From Archegozetes longisetosus (lineage: Eukaryota; Arthropoda; Arachnida; Sarcoptiformes; Trhypochthoniidae), in assembly GCA_018873245.2 (NCBI GenBank), contig JAEMBT020000003.1, positions 1,851,843 to 1,915,842 on the forward strand: 64,000 nucleotides of DNA, given 5' to 3'. The notes below the pieces were generated by a model, which was not told where the DNA came from, did not search any database, and worked only from the letters and a program-made list of their open reading frames with translations. The translations under genes were made by a program, and so were the position numbers. This document shows, piece by piece, positions 22,601 through 37,600 of this stretch (position 1 is the first letter of the stretch; every line of letters begins with the position of its first letter).

Positions 22601-25600
22601 GGTGCATAGAAAACTATTTGAAGGATTCGGTAACAAGAGATACTATCGCGTGAACCTTGCAAAATTTTTATCCTCACCCGATATTTTGCACTCCATTCAA
22701 TGTTATGATTTATTTTTAATATCTCGATCTTCATATTGTTTATCGAAATAAATGTACACCAAATCATAGATATGAGTTGGATTTTTACTGCTGTTAGTAT
22801 ATTAAAAAAATTAGAAGAAAACTTGGAGAACATCAAAATAAATAATATAAATAATTTTTTAGGCAACGGTTGAATTTTTTAGTAATTTATTCTTATTTGC
22901 ATTTTTTTACCCAAAGGTATTTATCCATCACTTTTTTCTCTTGTGCGACCGCTTTTAGAGGATCTTATATGAAATTCAAATTTTTGGGCCAAAATATCCA
23001 AATTATAATTTAAGATTTCAATTTTTAGTCGCCACTATTGTACTTTTGAGATTTAGTTATTTTTCGAAAAATTTGAACGTGAATAATTATGATGTTTGCA
23101 AAACTTTTTTTGAATGGTGTCAAATCTTCATCTGATCAATAGTTTTACATTTATTATTAATTGGTCCAAATGTCCTTAAAAGTTCTATTGTTTTAATATA
23201 AAGTAAAATGATGCTTTTCAACTATTTAACAGGTGATCATCTAATTTGTGACTTCATTTCAAATTTTAGGTTTTCTTAAAAGCGTCAAACTCATTTTTTC
23301 CTAAAAACTATTTTAACAACAGCTATTTTATATTTTTTGTAGTGTATGACTGGAGAAGAGTTTCAAAGCAGAACATGAATAAATTATAGAATAACTAACT
23401 TTGATTCGGAAACTAGTCTTTTATTGTTGCAGAGATGGCTCATTTCCTCAACAATATTTGATTAAATGAAGTACAGGTTAAAGCTTGTTCGATATGTGAG
23501 CGTCGTATTGTACAAATAAAAGCGAGACTAAAGCAGAAAGTATCTCGATTGATTGACAGACCTGTAGATGCTTTCCATCGGATGACTGGAAGCGGAAATC
23601 CATTGCTTTGACAATCGAAACGAACCGTTTCTCCGACTACAACGGATTTGTCGTTCGGCTTTATTTTCCAAACCGGAGGAACTATTATAACAAATAATGT
23701 GAAAATATGAGTCAAAAATCGAAGTAAAAAATAAAAGAAGAATCAAATGTTTAAAAATGAAATCTTTCAGAGTCGTTAACAAAGCGGATTAACTTTAAAA
23801 GAATGATTGGTGATGCATTCATGCCAAAACACAGGCATTAAAATGGAAATGAGTGAGAATGGGAGTCTGAAAGCATTGACTAAACCAAAGTTTATGACAT
23901 TTTGAATAATGTGCTCTCCAAAGGAATAATAAATCTGTTTCTGTATGATTCTTTGCTATACCTCTAACTGTCATTTTTGCGCTATAAGTTGTATTTCCAG
24001 CTGAATTCTGTGCCACACAAGTATATAGTCCAGACTGCTTCCTACTAACCTTACGAAACAGTAGAGAACTTCCCATATCTTTAATATAAAATAAAACTGA
24101 TTATAGGCGCATATTTTCAAACAAAAAGCATTTTCCCAATCAACTATTATTTACCTCTCATTGAAATTTCTTCAACATCAAGGAATGCGCTATCCATTGA
24201 TTGTCCATCGAATAACCAAAAGAGTTTGATTGGATAATCGCCTTCAAGAATACTACACGTTATGATGACTCGCATTTCAGATGTTAGGCTCGATGGAAAC
24301 GAAAATGGGAATAAAACCGGTTTCTCTGTGCAAAATATTAATTGTTTGATCAATTTGATTTTTTAATAAAGAAATGACTAATAACTGACTCAAAACATCG
24401 ATATACAAATCTTGATAGGTTTCTTCTCCAGAACTAGATATCGCACGACATCTATATTCTCCTTTGTCAGACTCACGATTCATATCCCGAATAACAAAAG
24501 TCCCGTTTTCGTACACTTTATGTCTTTCAGAGATCAACGAAAGTTCTTTATTCTCTATTTGATCAAAGGAACGAAAGCGAGATTATAGTAAAAAATATAT
24601 TCCCCTAAAACTGAATCTTGGAGTAACTGAGCAAATTGTTGAGCAACAGTATACTCTCCCCATCTATTACATATTGAATGATTAATAACTTGTCTTTTAG
24701 TTATATTTATCTAGAATTTCAAGATATAACTCAAATGCTCTGAACAAATTGTATAATAAAAGTTCTTGATTAAGAGCTTGTGAAAAATTATTAGCTTAAT
24801 AATGGATGACATTTCATATTCAATTATTGATTTATTGCCAACGTTTGCAATAATAATGTGTTGCGGACAATACCTTTAGTCCATATTATTTTCGGATCTG
24901 TTGGTTCGATTTGAACGATAGGACATCTAAAGATGAGATGAAAGTTCAGGTCTTTAGCAAGTCTTTGGCACACTTGCATTATATCAATATATAACTTATG
25001 AACTGAACAGAATTACTACAGATTTTGATTGAATATATTCCTAAAATGTTATACATTGTCATTAATATGATGTTCGAGACATACCTGAAAACCAAAGTTT
25101 GGCCATCAATTACACTAATATTAGGCATTTGTCTAATAAAAGGCTGATCAATGATAGCAATGTTTTGTTGGTGGGATACTGAGCCTAATTGTCAACAATT
25201 TATAGAAATTATTCAAATGGTATGTTAGATTCTATATTAAATTGTTTTGAATACCTGCAGAATTAGTTGCTTTGCATTCATAGATTCCATTGTCTTCTAT
25301 TCTGACATGACTTATATTTACATAACCTTAGACAGCAATAAATTTGATTGATTCAAAGTTAAAGTTGAAGTCATTTTAATGAATGGTAAATAATACTTTT
25401 TAAATGCATTCATTAAGTTAAATGAAATATCAAATTGAAGCCTAGAAAAGAGAGACCACAATCTTCTAAATTCTTCAATTGATAATAAATGAGTTCAAGC
25501 ATTAAATTGAACCAAACTATGATTTGTTTAACTATCAACTAAAATCGAAACGAAACAAAGACTTTTGAAGATTTGAGAATAAACTTAACTGAGAAGCAAA

Positions 25601-28600
25601 TGTATGTTGACCTAAACTAAGGCCGAACCATCTTCAACTTTTATCAGAATTGAACTGAACATTTTAAAAGTTGATCAAAGCTTTGAGTGCAGAACACTTT
25701 ATTTTTTCAAATTGGCGTTCAAATTGATTAACTCAAAATCTGTTTTGTTTTTCAGGCAGATAAGTATTCTTTTGAGTGAATCAATACTTTGCTGATTTGG
25801 AATTTGATACGAATTCAATATAAGTAAACAGGCGTGCGACTCAATAAATTGACGTTTTAAACATATCGAAAGAAATGAACTCTAAATTGTCCATTAGAGG
25901 CTTTAAAGTGATTTAATGTCTGAGTTAGTTTTTAAAAGTGCTTTTTGACGTGCTTTAAAATGACATATTTGTTAAACACATTTAACTCGCTATAAAAGAA
26001 CTTAGAATAAAGTTTAAATAATTCGATTAACTCTCACTTGTTATGGTATCTCCGTTTGAGCTGAAAGAAAATATTTTTATATAATTAAGATTCAATTACT
26101 ATAAAATACTCTAGTGTTCTTTTGGACTCGAGCTCTAAATTTTGCACAACAAATTGGGCTTATATAAAGAAACTGTTTATTTAACTAAATTATTTAAATA
26201 ATAAACGAAGTACGAACTCAATTAAAGAGTAAGAAAATCTTAGGTTCAATTAACTAAATCTGTGTAGAATTGGAATCTAATTTTTACAGATAAGAGCTCA
26301 GAGACTCAGACGAACACTTTCAGTATTTATGTGTTTTCTATTAATGTTGTTTTTTTATTGTTTTCGCAAACTACTTTCTCCAGTTTACTCCTAAATAAAG
26401 GTTGTTAAGTAGAGATTTATGAGTTCTATTCACAAATAGATTCTAATTTGGAGTCATTTAAAATAATTAGTATTTTTGTTTGATTATAGAGACCTGATTA
26501 GCACTTATCATACCTGACATAATCTCCGAATTGAATACGATGATTGTCAGAAATGGGATTTGAGTCAATCGACCAAATAATGGTCGGAATTGGAGTGCCC
26601 GAGGCTATACAGCGAAGAGACAATCGATCATTGGGTCGAAGGATATGTTGCCTGAATGTAGACTTGAAACGAGGCATGTCTTCAGACAGATATAGACATT
26701 TTGATGAGACTATGCTCTCAGTTTCATCGTTAACGCGGCAGGAATAGCATCCATTATCATCGCGAGTTGCAGATAATATAGATAACGAACGATTAGATAG
26801 TTTGATATTCGAGCTCAAACTCAAAGGTAAACCATTTCTAGTCCATTTCAATGAATTAACTGGCGATCCACTTATAGAACAGTTGAGTAGAATTTCTTTT
26901 CCAACTTCTAATTTATTAGAGCTAACAATGAGTTCAACACTAATTACTTCTTGAACAATTAATCGAGTGTCAAATTTATCATGTCCTTCACTATTATTTG
27001 CTGAACAGGAATAAACTCCTCTCATATGAGGCGAAATATTTCGCAACAATAAAATGCTCGAGTTACCAATCAATTGTTCATTAATGAAATGTGATTTTAG
27101 TGAATCATTATCTCCTCTCAATTTGATCCATTGGTAGGAAACAGTTGGAAATCCTTGAGCCACGCATACAAGATATGCATCAGAGCCCACATCAGCAATC
27201 ACTTCCTTGTGAGCCATTTTGATTCTTGGGTGAATACTAAAGCTCAGACCTAATATTGATTCAGAAAAACGGTGACCAAAAGGCACTTTAAGAGAAATTT
27301 TGTAGAATCAATACCCACTAATATTAGATATCCAGCAGAAGAACTCAATTGCGTTTTTCCAGTCAATCTATTTCTAACATTGCATTTATAACCATGACCA
27401 TCGGCATTTGAAACATTATTTATGAAGAGGTTGCCATTTATTATAAAATATTTTGTGCCTAAACAATACAACAATTATCTTATATTTGAATGTCTGAAAA
27501 ATAGAACCAGTCTTAGATTCAACACTGAACCTATGCTTCGATAAAGAATATCAATCTTTTTTGAGCTTTAGCGTAAAGTTTTGCTTATGATATAGATCGG
27601 AGTCAGTCCTTTAAATCAATATCGGTTATTGTGTGAATCTAGTTTTTATACAATAATTCGATACCTGTTTTGGGTGGATTATTGATAATAAGTTTGTCGT
27701 TTCGTACCCAAGAAGTTACGGTAAGATATTCTCTAATAAAAGAAGGAATTTGACACTTAAACACCGCAATAGAGCCCCTAATCACGAATTCATTATAAAC
27801 GTTGATCTGATAGGACTTCAGAATAACTATCAAAGAAATTAACGATTAAATTAATGTTTTGTCACATTTTTTTAAATATCAGCATTTTGGAGTGCTTTAA
27901 CTCAAACAAATCCATTACTTTCTATTGAATATTGCTTTCGATCGAAGCCTTAATCTCTTAGTTCGCAATAACTGTAATGTTATTCGCCTTAAGTTTTATC
28001 ACACGTTTACGACTCCATTACTCTTACATTGAATAAAAGCACTGGAACTAAAAGCATATTTAAGTGATGGTTAGAAGAAACAAAATTTCTAATATTTGCA
28101 TAAATTATATGCATAAAAAACACAGGATATATCCGAAAATATTTTCAGTGCTGATAACAGATTTAATATTCAAAACTTTCTTAATGTGAAAAAACTTGAG
28201 ATTACATAAGAAATTGTAAAGCAGTGCATAAACTACTAAATATTTAAATTACTAAAAGTTATTGAGTAATTAATATTTTTTCAATGATTTTTGTGTCACT
28301 TCTTCTCGTATTGCGAGATCTAAAAGTATTAAATAATATTAAATATTGTCAACCGACAAATTGAGAGAAAGGATTTTGATGTCGATATACAGTCTAATAT
28401 TCCATCTGAAGGGTTATAGACTCCGAACTGAGTGTCTCAATAACTTTGATATAAGCTAAGAGTAGTGCGACCAACCGTCCTTTTTTCCTGGGACAGTCCC
28501 GGATTTTAGGTATTTGCCCAATGTCATGGGTAGGGTCTTCCCCTGACATTAAAATGTCCCGGTAAACAAATTTTTAAAAAACCTTTTGCGCTCAGCTGTT

Positions 28601-31600
28601 ATGAATACAAACTGTAATTTAACACTGAAATTGAAAATAAGATAATGATATGAAATGAGAGTACACTTCATAATAAAAATCAATTGAAAAATATATTATA
28701 ATCAAAATTAAACAATTGTTAGTATAAGTCAACAAAAAATTATAAAAGTATTGCATACTATTGCAATTATTATATTATTATTCACATTCAGTGAAAGAGT
28801 AATATTAGTATTTGTTTTTAATTCAAATATTGAATTCATTCTAAGCGAATATATTAGCTTTCAATAAAAGACTATAAGTGTCAACTAATTTTTTGTCAGT
28901 TAAACAAACAATTAGTCAATGATTTCAATGATTTGGAAGCAATTCAGGTATTCATTGATTGCTTTTAAATGTCATTAATTTTAAGTTAATTTTGAATTAA
29001 ATTATTTTTCAGTTGTTAACAAATCTCTCTAAATTAGTCTGTAATACACAAAAAACTAATAATTTGACGAACATTGAATGAATTATTTCCGCAAAATTAA
29101 CTAACATTTAAAATAAATGAAAACTCAGGTGTATTATTGTATGATGTATTTAATAGTCGCTAAACAAGCGGCAAGGGTACAGTACCCGATATAAGATAAG
29201 AAATTTGATGTACATTGGGTACTGTTTCCCGAAAGGGGATGAGATGGGAGGGCACCCCTTTTACATTTTTAAAATTTCACATTTTATCGTAATAGAGAGA
29301 CAAAAATCCGTCCTCAAAAACTGTACTCAAAAATAGTCCTCAGTACACCCACATAGTAGTGACATCAAACTTGTTCTGTATACTGGGAAAAACAAGATTC
29401 TTATTGAGAACTGGCTTAACCTTTTTAAGTTGTGGTCAACTCAATCAAGGAAGATAATGACAAGATTGTGAAGCTCATGTCCTATTTAAATGACGAGGCT
29501 CTTGAGTTCTATGCAACTAAAATTGCTACAAAACTCTCAACCCTTACGTGGACTCAAACACGAGCTCTTTTAGAGAAAAGGTTTGGAAACACCACTATAT
29601 CGCCTATTATGGCAGCAACACGAAGACGTATGACAAAAGCTGACACAGTCAAATCGTACTATGACGAAAAAATGTCATATCTAGAAAAGACTGGTCTCAG
29701 CGAAGAGCATATGGCAGATCAGCTCACGGAGGGCCTCCCAGAGCAGTATAAGCATCACTTTTATGCAGTGCGAGTCAAGGACACTCTCGACTGGCTTTCA
29801 ATTGCAACAAGAATCGAGTCAAACATGGGATCGGGAAGTCAAATGTCACAGAAGACAGCACATAGTAATCATTGTATAATAAAACACTGCAACGGGTCGT
29901 CAGTTGCGACGGAAGCGGAACACCACAAGCAACAAGCAACGAAACCTTTTCACAAACAGAAGTGTAATAACAGACATGATAGACCTCGCACACCTTGTAA
30001 CATTTGTCAAAAAAAATGGTCAGACAGAGTGGCACTGCCATAGAGATTACCCTAACCGCGCGACAGAACCAAATACTCAAAACATGACGGCGCCCGCATT
30101 CTCCAATGTTGTGAACCACACTTCACTGACCACATCAACTATCAACTCATTCATCACAATCCCTGCATCTATCGGAAGTATACACTTCAAAGCTGTTGTT
30201 GACACGGCCTCAGCAGTGAACCTAATTCCATACGCGTTCGTGAAACAGTTAAGACTCAAGATAGACAAAAGGGAAAGCATATCAATACATATGGCTAATG
30301 GTAGCACTCGAACCCTGGGAGAAGTTACTTTTGTTTTAAATGTGGGGAATATTACACATGAGGTCAAAGCACAGGTTCTCCAGAAGTTCAAGTTCACATT
30401 ATTGCTCGGAGTATAGATTGGACAGCTGTTTCCTATTCAGATAGTTCCACAAAAACTCGTTGCATATCTCAAACCGAAACCAGGATTAGGCTCCTCAGAT
30501 TGTGGCTTATGTCATGAGTTATACACAGTAAAAGCAAAGATTGAACCTCCAAAAAGTTTGATGTGCATATTGGACGAGTTTAACGCTATTTTCGCATCAA
30601 GCAACACAGACTTGGGTCGCATCAGTGTAGAACAACACCGTATTCGACTTACTGATGATATACCCGTCGCTCTCAGACCGTACCGACAATCTATCGTAGA
30701 TGTCAATGAGACACAAAAGCAAGTAAAAGAGCTTCTCGAAAAAGGACTGATACGCAAATCAACGTCACCCTATGCAGCACCCGTAACACTTGCTGATAAA
30801 AAGGATGGTACGAAGTGACTATGTATAGATTATCGGCAATTGAATAAGAAGACAGTGTCTGACAAACAACCGATGCCTAACATCGCCGATGTCATTGATC
30901 GACTACACTCTGCAAAGTATATGACAATACTCGACGTCGCCTGGGGTTATTGGCATATACCAATACATCCGGACGACATATGCAAGACTGCTTTTGTCAC
31001 GCAAACTGGGCATTATGAATGTCTTGTGCTACCGTTTGGCACAAAAAATGCTCCCGCAACCTTCCAGAGGGTAATACGCACAAATCTCGGCGATCTTATC
31101 AACGGAGTTCAATGTTATTTAGATGACATTGTGATATACGCTGAAACCCTCGAAAAGCATAATACAATTTTAAAAGAAGTTTTCAAGCGTCTAGCTGGTA
31201 ATAATGTCAAACTTCGAAAAGTGTGAATTTGCAGTCAAATCACTTGAATTTCTTGGCCACATTGTCGGAAATAATACAATGAGACCCCCATCGTCTAAAA
31301 CAAAAGTAGTGCTTGAATTCCCGCAGCCAACAAACATTAAAGAAGTTCAACGCTTTCATGGATTAGCGAACTATTTACGGGAATATATCCCAAACTTCTC
31401 TATGATTGCAGCGCCAATCACTAAACTTCTTCGGAAGACACCCTTCATCTGGTCTAATGAACAGGAACAAAGCTTCCTACAGATAAAGAACGCAATGGCA
31501 AACGAACCCGTTCGTAAAATCTTTAACCCAGACCTCAAATGTGAACTGCATACTGATGCCTCAACCATATGTATAGGCGCTATACTAATACAGGACAAAC

Positions 31601-34600
31601 ATCCAATTGGGTGGTTTATGGGCATAAGGGCGCTGACAAAAAAGCGCGAGACATAAGGGCGCAGACAAAAAGGCGCAAAGTTTAAAGAGCGTCAGACATA
31701 AAGGCGTGAAACAAAAGGGCGCATCACCTAAGGTTAAAGTGAATATTACATTATATTCACTGATTGTTTACATTTATTTATCGTGATTTTTATTCTTATA
31801 TATTGTGATATACTTTTTATTAATTTACTTGGATTTCAAAAGTAAGAACTCGTTTAATATACTGGTTTTAATAATAAATGATATATATATATATATATTA
31901 ATTTATGTTTTTATACTTATTATTATATTTCATAATAATAAATAAGTTACTTAATACTAAACTTCCAGAATAACCTATACTGCTCAGGGGCTGAGAAGTG
32001 CGTAAAACTGGTGCAAAAACCACACGGAGCCCAAGTACTCAATAATAAGACCATTAATTTGGCCTTTAGAGGAACCCTAATGGGCCTGCAGTTTTCTGAT
32101 TATGGACTAAACTTTGACTTAACCCAACTTTAACTTAAATTTAACTTAGCTCAACTTTAACTTAAATTCGAATTTTAAGATTTATTGTAGTTGTTTGGAT
32201 GTATATTATCACATTTTGAATAAATAAAGATTAAATTTATTGATTTTTAAAAAGTATTGCAAAATCCCATTTTTTGTCTCTGCGCTCTTTGTCTTTGCGC
32301 TCTTTTGTCTTTGCGCCTCTTTGTCCGCGCCCTTATGTCCGCGCCCTTTTGTCCTGATACCCAATTGGGTACTTCTCTCGCCGACTCAGCGACGCTGAAA
32401 CGCGTTATACGCCAACGGAGTTAGAATGCATGGCAGTCGTGGGGTAATAAATTACTTTAGAATCTATTTAGAGTGTTCCCCGTTCTCAGTGATCACTGAC
32501 CACTCCACACTACAATGGCTTATTAAGTTCAGTAACTCTAAGCGGAGGCTTTATCGCTGGTCAAAAGATCTTTCGACATACACTTTTGATGTAGTCCATC
32601 GTCCAGGGAAGGATATGCAACATGTAGATGCGCTATCAAGAGCTCCAGTTGCACTTTTAATCTCTAGGAATGACTTAATTGCTGCTCAACAGGCATCCAA
32701 GCTTATACCGCAAGGCAGCCAATTTGTTAGAGAGGGTCTCATATCTGTTAATGTTCGTGGCGTAACCCGACATGTCGTACCAAAATCGTTCATTAATGAC
32801 CTGCTTAAACGTTTTCACAATGAGGCAGGACATCCAGGTCAGAACAAATGCATAAGCCACTCAACCCGAGTATACTGGTGGTCAACTATGCATCGGGATA
32901 TCAGGCAGTATGTAAAAACTTGTCATACATGCCAATTAGTCAAGTCCCCTTCTCACCCAACATATGGAGAACAGCAGCCATTGCCTACACTTGCAAAACC
33001 TATGGACTTGATAGCAATGGATACTGTAGTCATGGGCGCGTCAGCGAACGCAACTAAGGCCAAATACATTCAAGTGGTTATTGACCACCACTCACGCTAT
33101 GTTTGGGCAAAGGCGACGCGTTCGAACACAACTCAAGCCGTTATAGAGACCCTTAACAACATTTTCAAAAATTTTGGTTATCGCGAACGTATTCTCACGG
33201 ATAATGGAACTAACTTTACTAGCCGCGTATTCAAGAATTACTTAAACAAAAACAATATACACTCATCGCGCACTATCACATATCACCCGCAAACTAATGG
33301 CGCAAATGAAAAGGCAAATCATACTATTGTAAATGGGTTGCGTCTAGCGATTCAAGAGAATCCGAAGCTTAAGTGGTCTACACTTCTCGCACGAGTAGTT
33401 GACAATTACAACAATACTATTCATAGTACTACAGGATTCACGCCCTCATTTCTAATGTTTAGTAAAGATAAGATTAACACAAATACACCCTTAGATGAAG
33501 CTAGACTTCAAGCGAAGAAACGCAGTGACGAATTTAAAGTAAAAACTAAAGCTGCGTACGACCGAATTCATAAACCGCTACTTCTAAAACCTGGAGACTC
33601 AGTTAAGAAACGTATTCCTTCGAACCATCCGTCTAATACTAAACTCACACTTAAATACGAGGCAGTCTTCAAAGTTGTTTCTCAGGTTTCACCTGTGAAT
33701 TATGAAATTATAAAACTGGGAGATGACTCGTCTAAAATCAATGCACATGTATCCCAGCTGGAATCGTATTTTCAACGATTAGAAACCGTTTCAGATGCCG
33801 GAGAATGATGCGACTCATAAAAGTTCAACTTATTCATAAACTAAATTTTCAGAGTTCGAGTTATTTTTATATATCATACTCATGACTCCTAACTATATTA
33901 TAAAAGGCATAGTACTAAAAGTTTCAAAAAGAGTGTAATTTTGTGTGTGCTAGCGCTATGTTTTAATAAAATAACAATAGAGTATAGAACATATCACTAT
34001 TATAGTTAGATCAAAATCGGTTGTATATTCTGATTCTTCGTTAAGAAATTACATTAAAAAGAATTTATTTTAAAAGTCAGTATGAGAGCCTTGAGCTTGA
34101 ATTACAGTAGTTAATCTTTCAGGATAAGTTAACAATAAATATTCAAATGAATCAGTATTTTTTCAAATCAAATTAAAACTTCTTTCAAATAATTGAGTAA
34201 AACATCATAAGAAAAACGATTCAGTCTATCTTCTCGCAATTAATTAATCCAGCCATTAATTGTCAAATTTTTTCAAATGATACCCATGAAAGTAGTATGA
34301 TAAAGCGATTAACCATAGAACAGTATTTCATGGGTCAAAATGATCAAAAGGTCTATAAAAACTGTTATAATTATTTAATGCAATTTCCAATGTTAATAAA
34401 ACTGATAGTACTTTCAAATGAGTATATTTAGATCGTATTAAGCAATAAATTAATTATTTACAAATTTTATATTTAAATTGAATCGTTTTTAAAGTTAGTT
34501 CTATTTGAGTTTAGGCCATAAATTTGTATATGAAATTAGTTTTCACTCAAACCTTAAACTGCTTACGTCAACGATGACGACACTAATAAAGTAAAAAACA

Positions 34601-37600
34601 CGCTAACTGTTATACACACTAACCCTTACGATAACATACTTTTCCAAATGAATCGATGGGTCAAAAAGACCCTATTTTACTGAAATCGTTAATCAAAATT
34701 GTTTAACTGTTTAAGGGTTAAAAAACAATTTATTCTTCAAAAGCTCTATTGAAGACTTTGAATTATGTCTAACATGACGAATGTCTAATGCACGTAATGC
34801 AACACAAAACTCTTGCGGATCCTGTCACGAAACTGATGCCTTAAGATTCATTGGCAAATATTTTCTTTCATACATCAAAAACGAAAATACTTTGAATATA
34901 TCGAAAATAAAATATATATGTGACGACTTTAATGAAAAAGAGAAATTTTTCTATATTAGTGTTTGAATAAAAAATGCCCAATTTATATTAATGTTCTCTA
35001 TTAATCACAATTATAGTCGATTATACTCTTTAACTATTGATCAACATTTACATGACCTATACTTTTGTATGTAAAAATCATTTATTAAAATATACTGAAG
35101 TTGAATAACACTAACTCGGAAGCTGCATTTGCTGTAAATTTTTGTTTTTGGTAAAATATGTTTTAAATGATAGATAATTATTAAAGATTTTAAGTTTTTG
35201 GTCCCATAAAGGCTGAAATGCAATTTCTGAAACATAATAATCAACTCAAATTTAGGAATTCCCTCTCAAGTTCTGAGTTTACTATAATTAAAACCAAGTT
35301 TGATCCATTCAAGTTTTTACGCAGTCATCAAAATCTAAATCTGTTAATGTTCAAATAATTTTAGGCAATCCTTTAGAATAATTTACTATAAAATGTTAAA
35401 TCCAATTAATATTATTAATGAATTTTATAAAGATGCTCATCAAAAATATAACGAATTAACCCAAATATAAAAAAATAAAAATCAATAGCAAATGATTCAT
35501 TGAAATATTTCGATATTGTGTGCTATTCACAAACTTCTCTTCTCTTATGACTTCTCTTTGCTTAAAATCGAATGTTTTATTTTTTTTGCATTACATTCGA
35601 TTATCCATTCTAAAGGAGCCTCAACCCTCCTTTAGACTTTTCAATACATATTATGGGACTTCGCTTAAGTGAAGTTGTAAGAGAAGAGAAGATGAGTTTG
35701 TGAATAGTAAAATCTTCGCTTAGGCGATGTTTGTGAATAGCGCTCATTATCTTTGAAAATTATGAATACGATGAATATTTAGAAATATCTGATAATGAGA
35801 ATATTCTCCGTATTCATAATTTTCAAAGATAATATCGAAATATTTCAATGAATCATTTGCTATTGATTTTTATTTTTGATATTTGGGTTAATTCGTTATA
35901 TTTTTATGAGCATCTTTATAAAATTCATTAATAATATTAATTGGATTTAACATTTTATAGTAAATTATTCTAAAGGATTGCTTAAAATTATTTGAACATT
36001 AACAGATTTAGATTTTGATGACTGCGTAAAAACTTGAATGGATCAAACTTGGTTTTAATTATAGTAAACTCAGAACTTGAGAGAAAATTCCTAAATGTGA
36101 ATTGATTATTACGTTTTAGAAATTGTATTTCAGCCTTTATGGGACCAAAAACTTAAAATCTTTAATAATTACCAAACATTTAAAACATATCTTACCAAAA
36201 ACAAAAACTTACAGCAAATGCCACATCGGAGTAATTTTTATCTGAATCAAAATTGTAATGACCAAACACTTTCAACTTATAGAGTAAATAAAATCGTTTC
36301 AAGCCTTTTACTTCAGCTTAAAACTGAATAGAATTTCCCTTTTGCATTATAGTCCTCATATAAAGAATTACTGAACATAGAATCAAACAATTTCGGAATA
36401 ATTGCTAAGATGTGAAAATAGAAATTATTAATGAGAATTTGTTTTCATGAAGAGAAAGAGTAAAGTGAACGCCAAACTTAAATCTCGATGCCTATCAACT
36501 TTAATTTAGATTTTAAACTTATTCATCAGAACCAAAACTTTTGAGCTACATAATATCTATTTTGAAGATTTTGCTTCGCAAGAGCTATAAAATCTTAAAA
36601 TATCTGAAAAGGGCGTAATTGAAAGAAAAGTGCCAAAAAGCTGTCACGAAAAAGCAATTAGTATAATATTTACGCGTACAAACTTTAGCTCAAGCCTGCG
36701 ACGATTGAACGAAACAAAAATCAAAAGTTAAAATAAGTAAATAGAATATTTCATAGTTTGTACATGATGCAAAAATAGAATAATACGTCAACTTTTATTA
36801 CATCAATATGTGTACTGAGAATGGGTTAAGAGATGCAGCAAATAGATATGACATCATATAAAATATTTTATTGATTCATTAACCTTGACATGATAAAAAT
36901 ATATACGTGTCAAATAGAAAACATAACTTATTTGTAATCAAAAGATGTCACATGAATCTGTTTTCGATTGCATCCAATATCGAAACGATTTGAACTTTCC
37001 TCAAGCTTTAATTATTTTTAATACCCATTAGAATTATTGAATAGAAATTTCTTTGCCAATTTTATAAATATACGATAGAAATTCAATAAAATAAATTACA
37101 TAATTATAAATTGATTACACGTTACAGCGAATGCCGGCAACCAGGAGGTGCTGACATTGTCTTAAAACGGAAACTTCAGTAACTAAAAGTTTGGGGAAGC
37201 GACCAATTATTGCATAATTAAGCTATATCTTATAAATTACAAGCTATAAAGCCCGTTCAGAAGAACGGGAAACATCTAGTTCGGGTCTGGCCCTGTTTAC
37301 CACCAGCCAGTTCAACAATAGTCTTGAAAAATTTCTTTTCAACAATTTCTTACAAAGTTAAAAAATCCTGCAGTGAATATAAACTTAAAAATTAAGAACC
37401 TTATAAATATTTATTTATACCTGTATATAACCCAATCTAACCTAACTTAATCTAATTTAACCTAACCCAGCCGAAAAAAATCAGGCCCAACACAACCTAA
37501 TACGATCTGAAAAAACCATTGAAATCTCTAAAGAATTCTTGAGAAATGGAAAAAACTGATGAGTTTTATGAAAATAATTGTCAGTGAACAGCATGCAACC

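Larger units (their letters stand above)
29432..33808 (+). mobile_element. Degenerate Ty3/gypsy-type retrotransposon, internal region
   Basis: Gag, protease, reverse transcriptase, RNase H and integrase occur in Ty3/gypsy order on the plus strand, antisense to the Dscam gene whose intron it occupies. I could not find matching long terminal repeats on either side, so the ends of the element are undefined. It is disabled by a nonsense codon, at least one frameshift and a nested DNA element. Confidence 0.9.

Noticed and set aside
29100-29431. Left long terminal repeat of the gypsy element
   Set aside because: No sequence here recurs after 33808, so an LTR pair cannot be supported.
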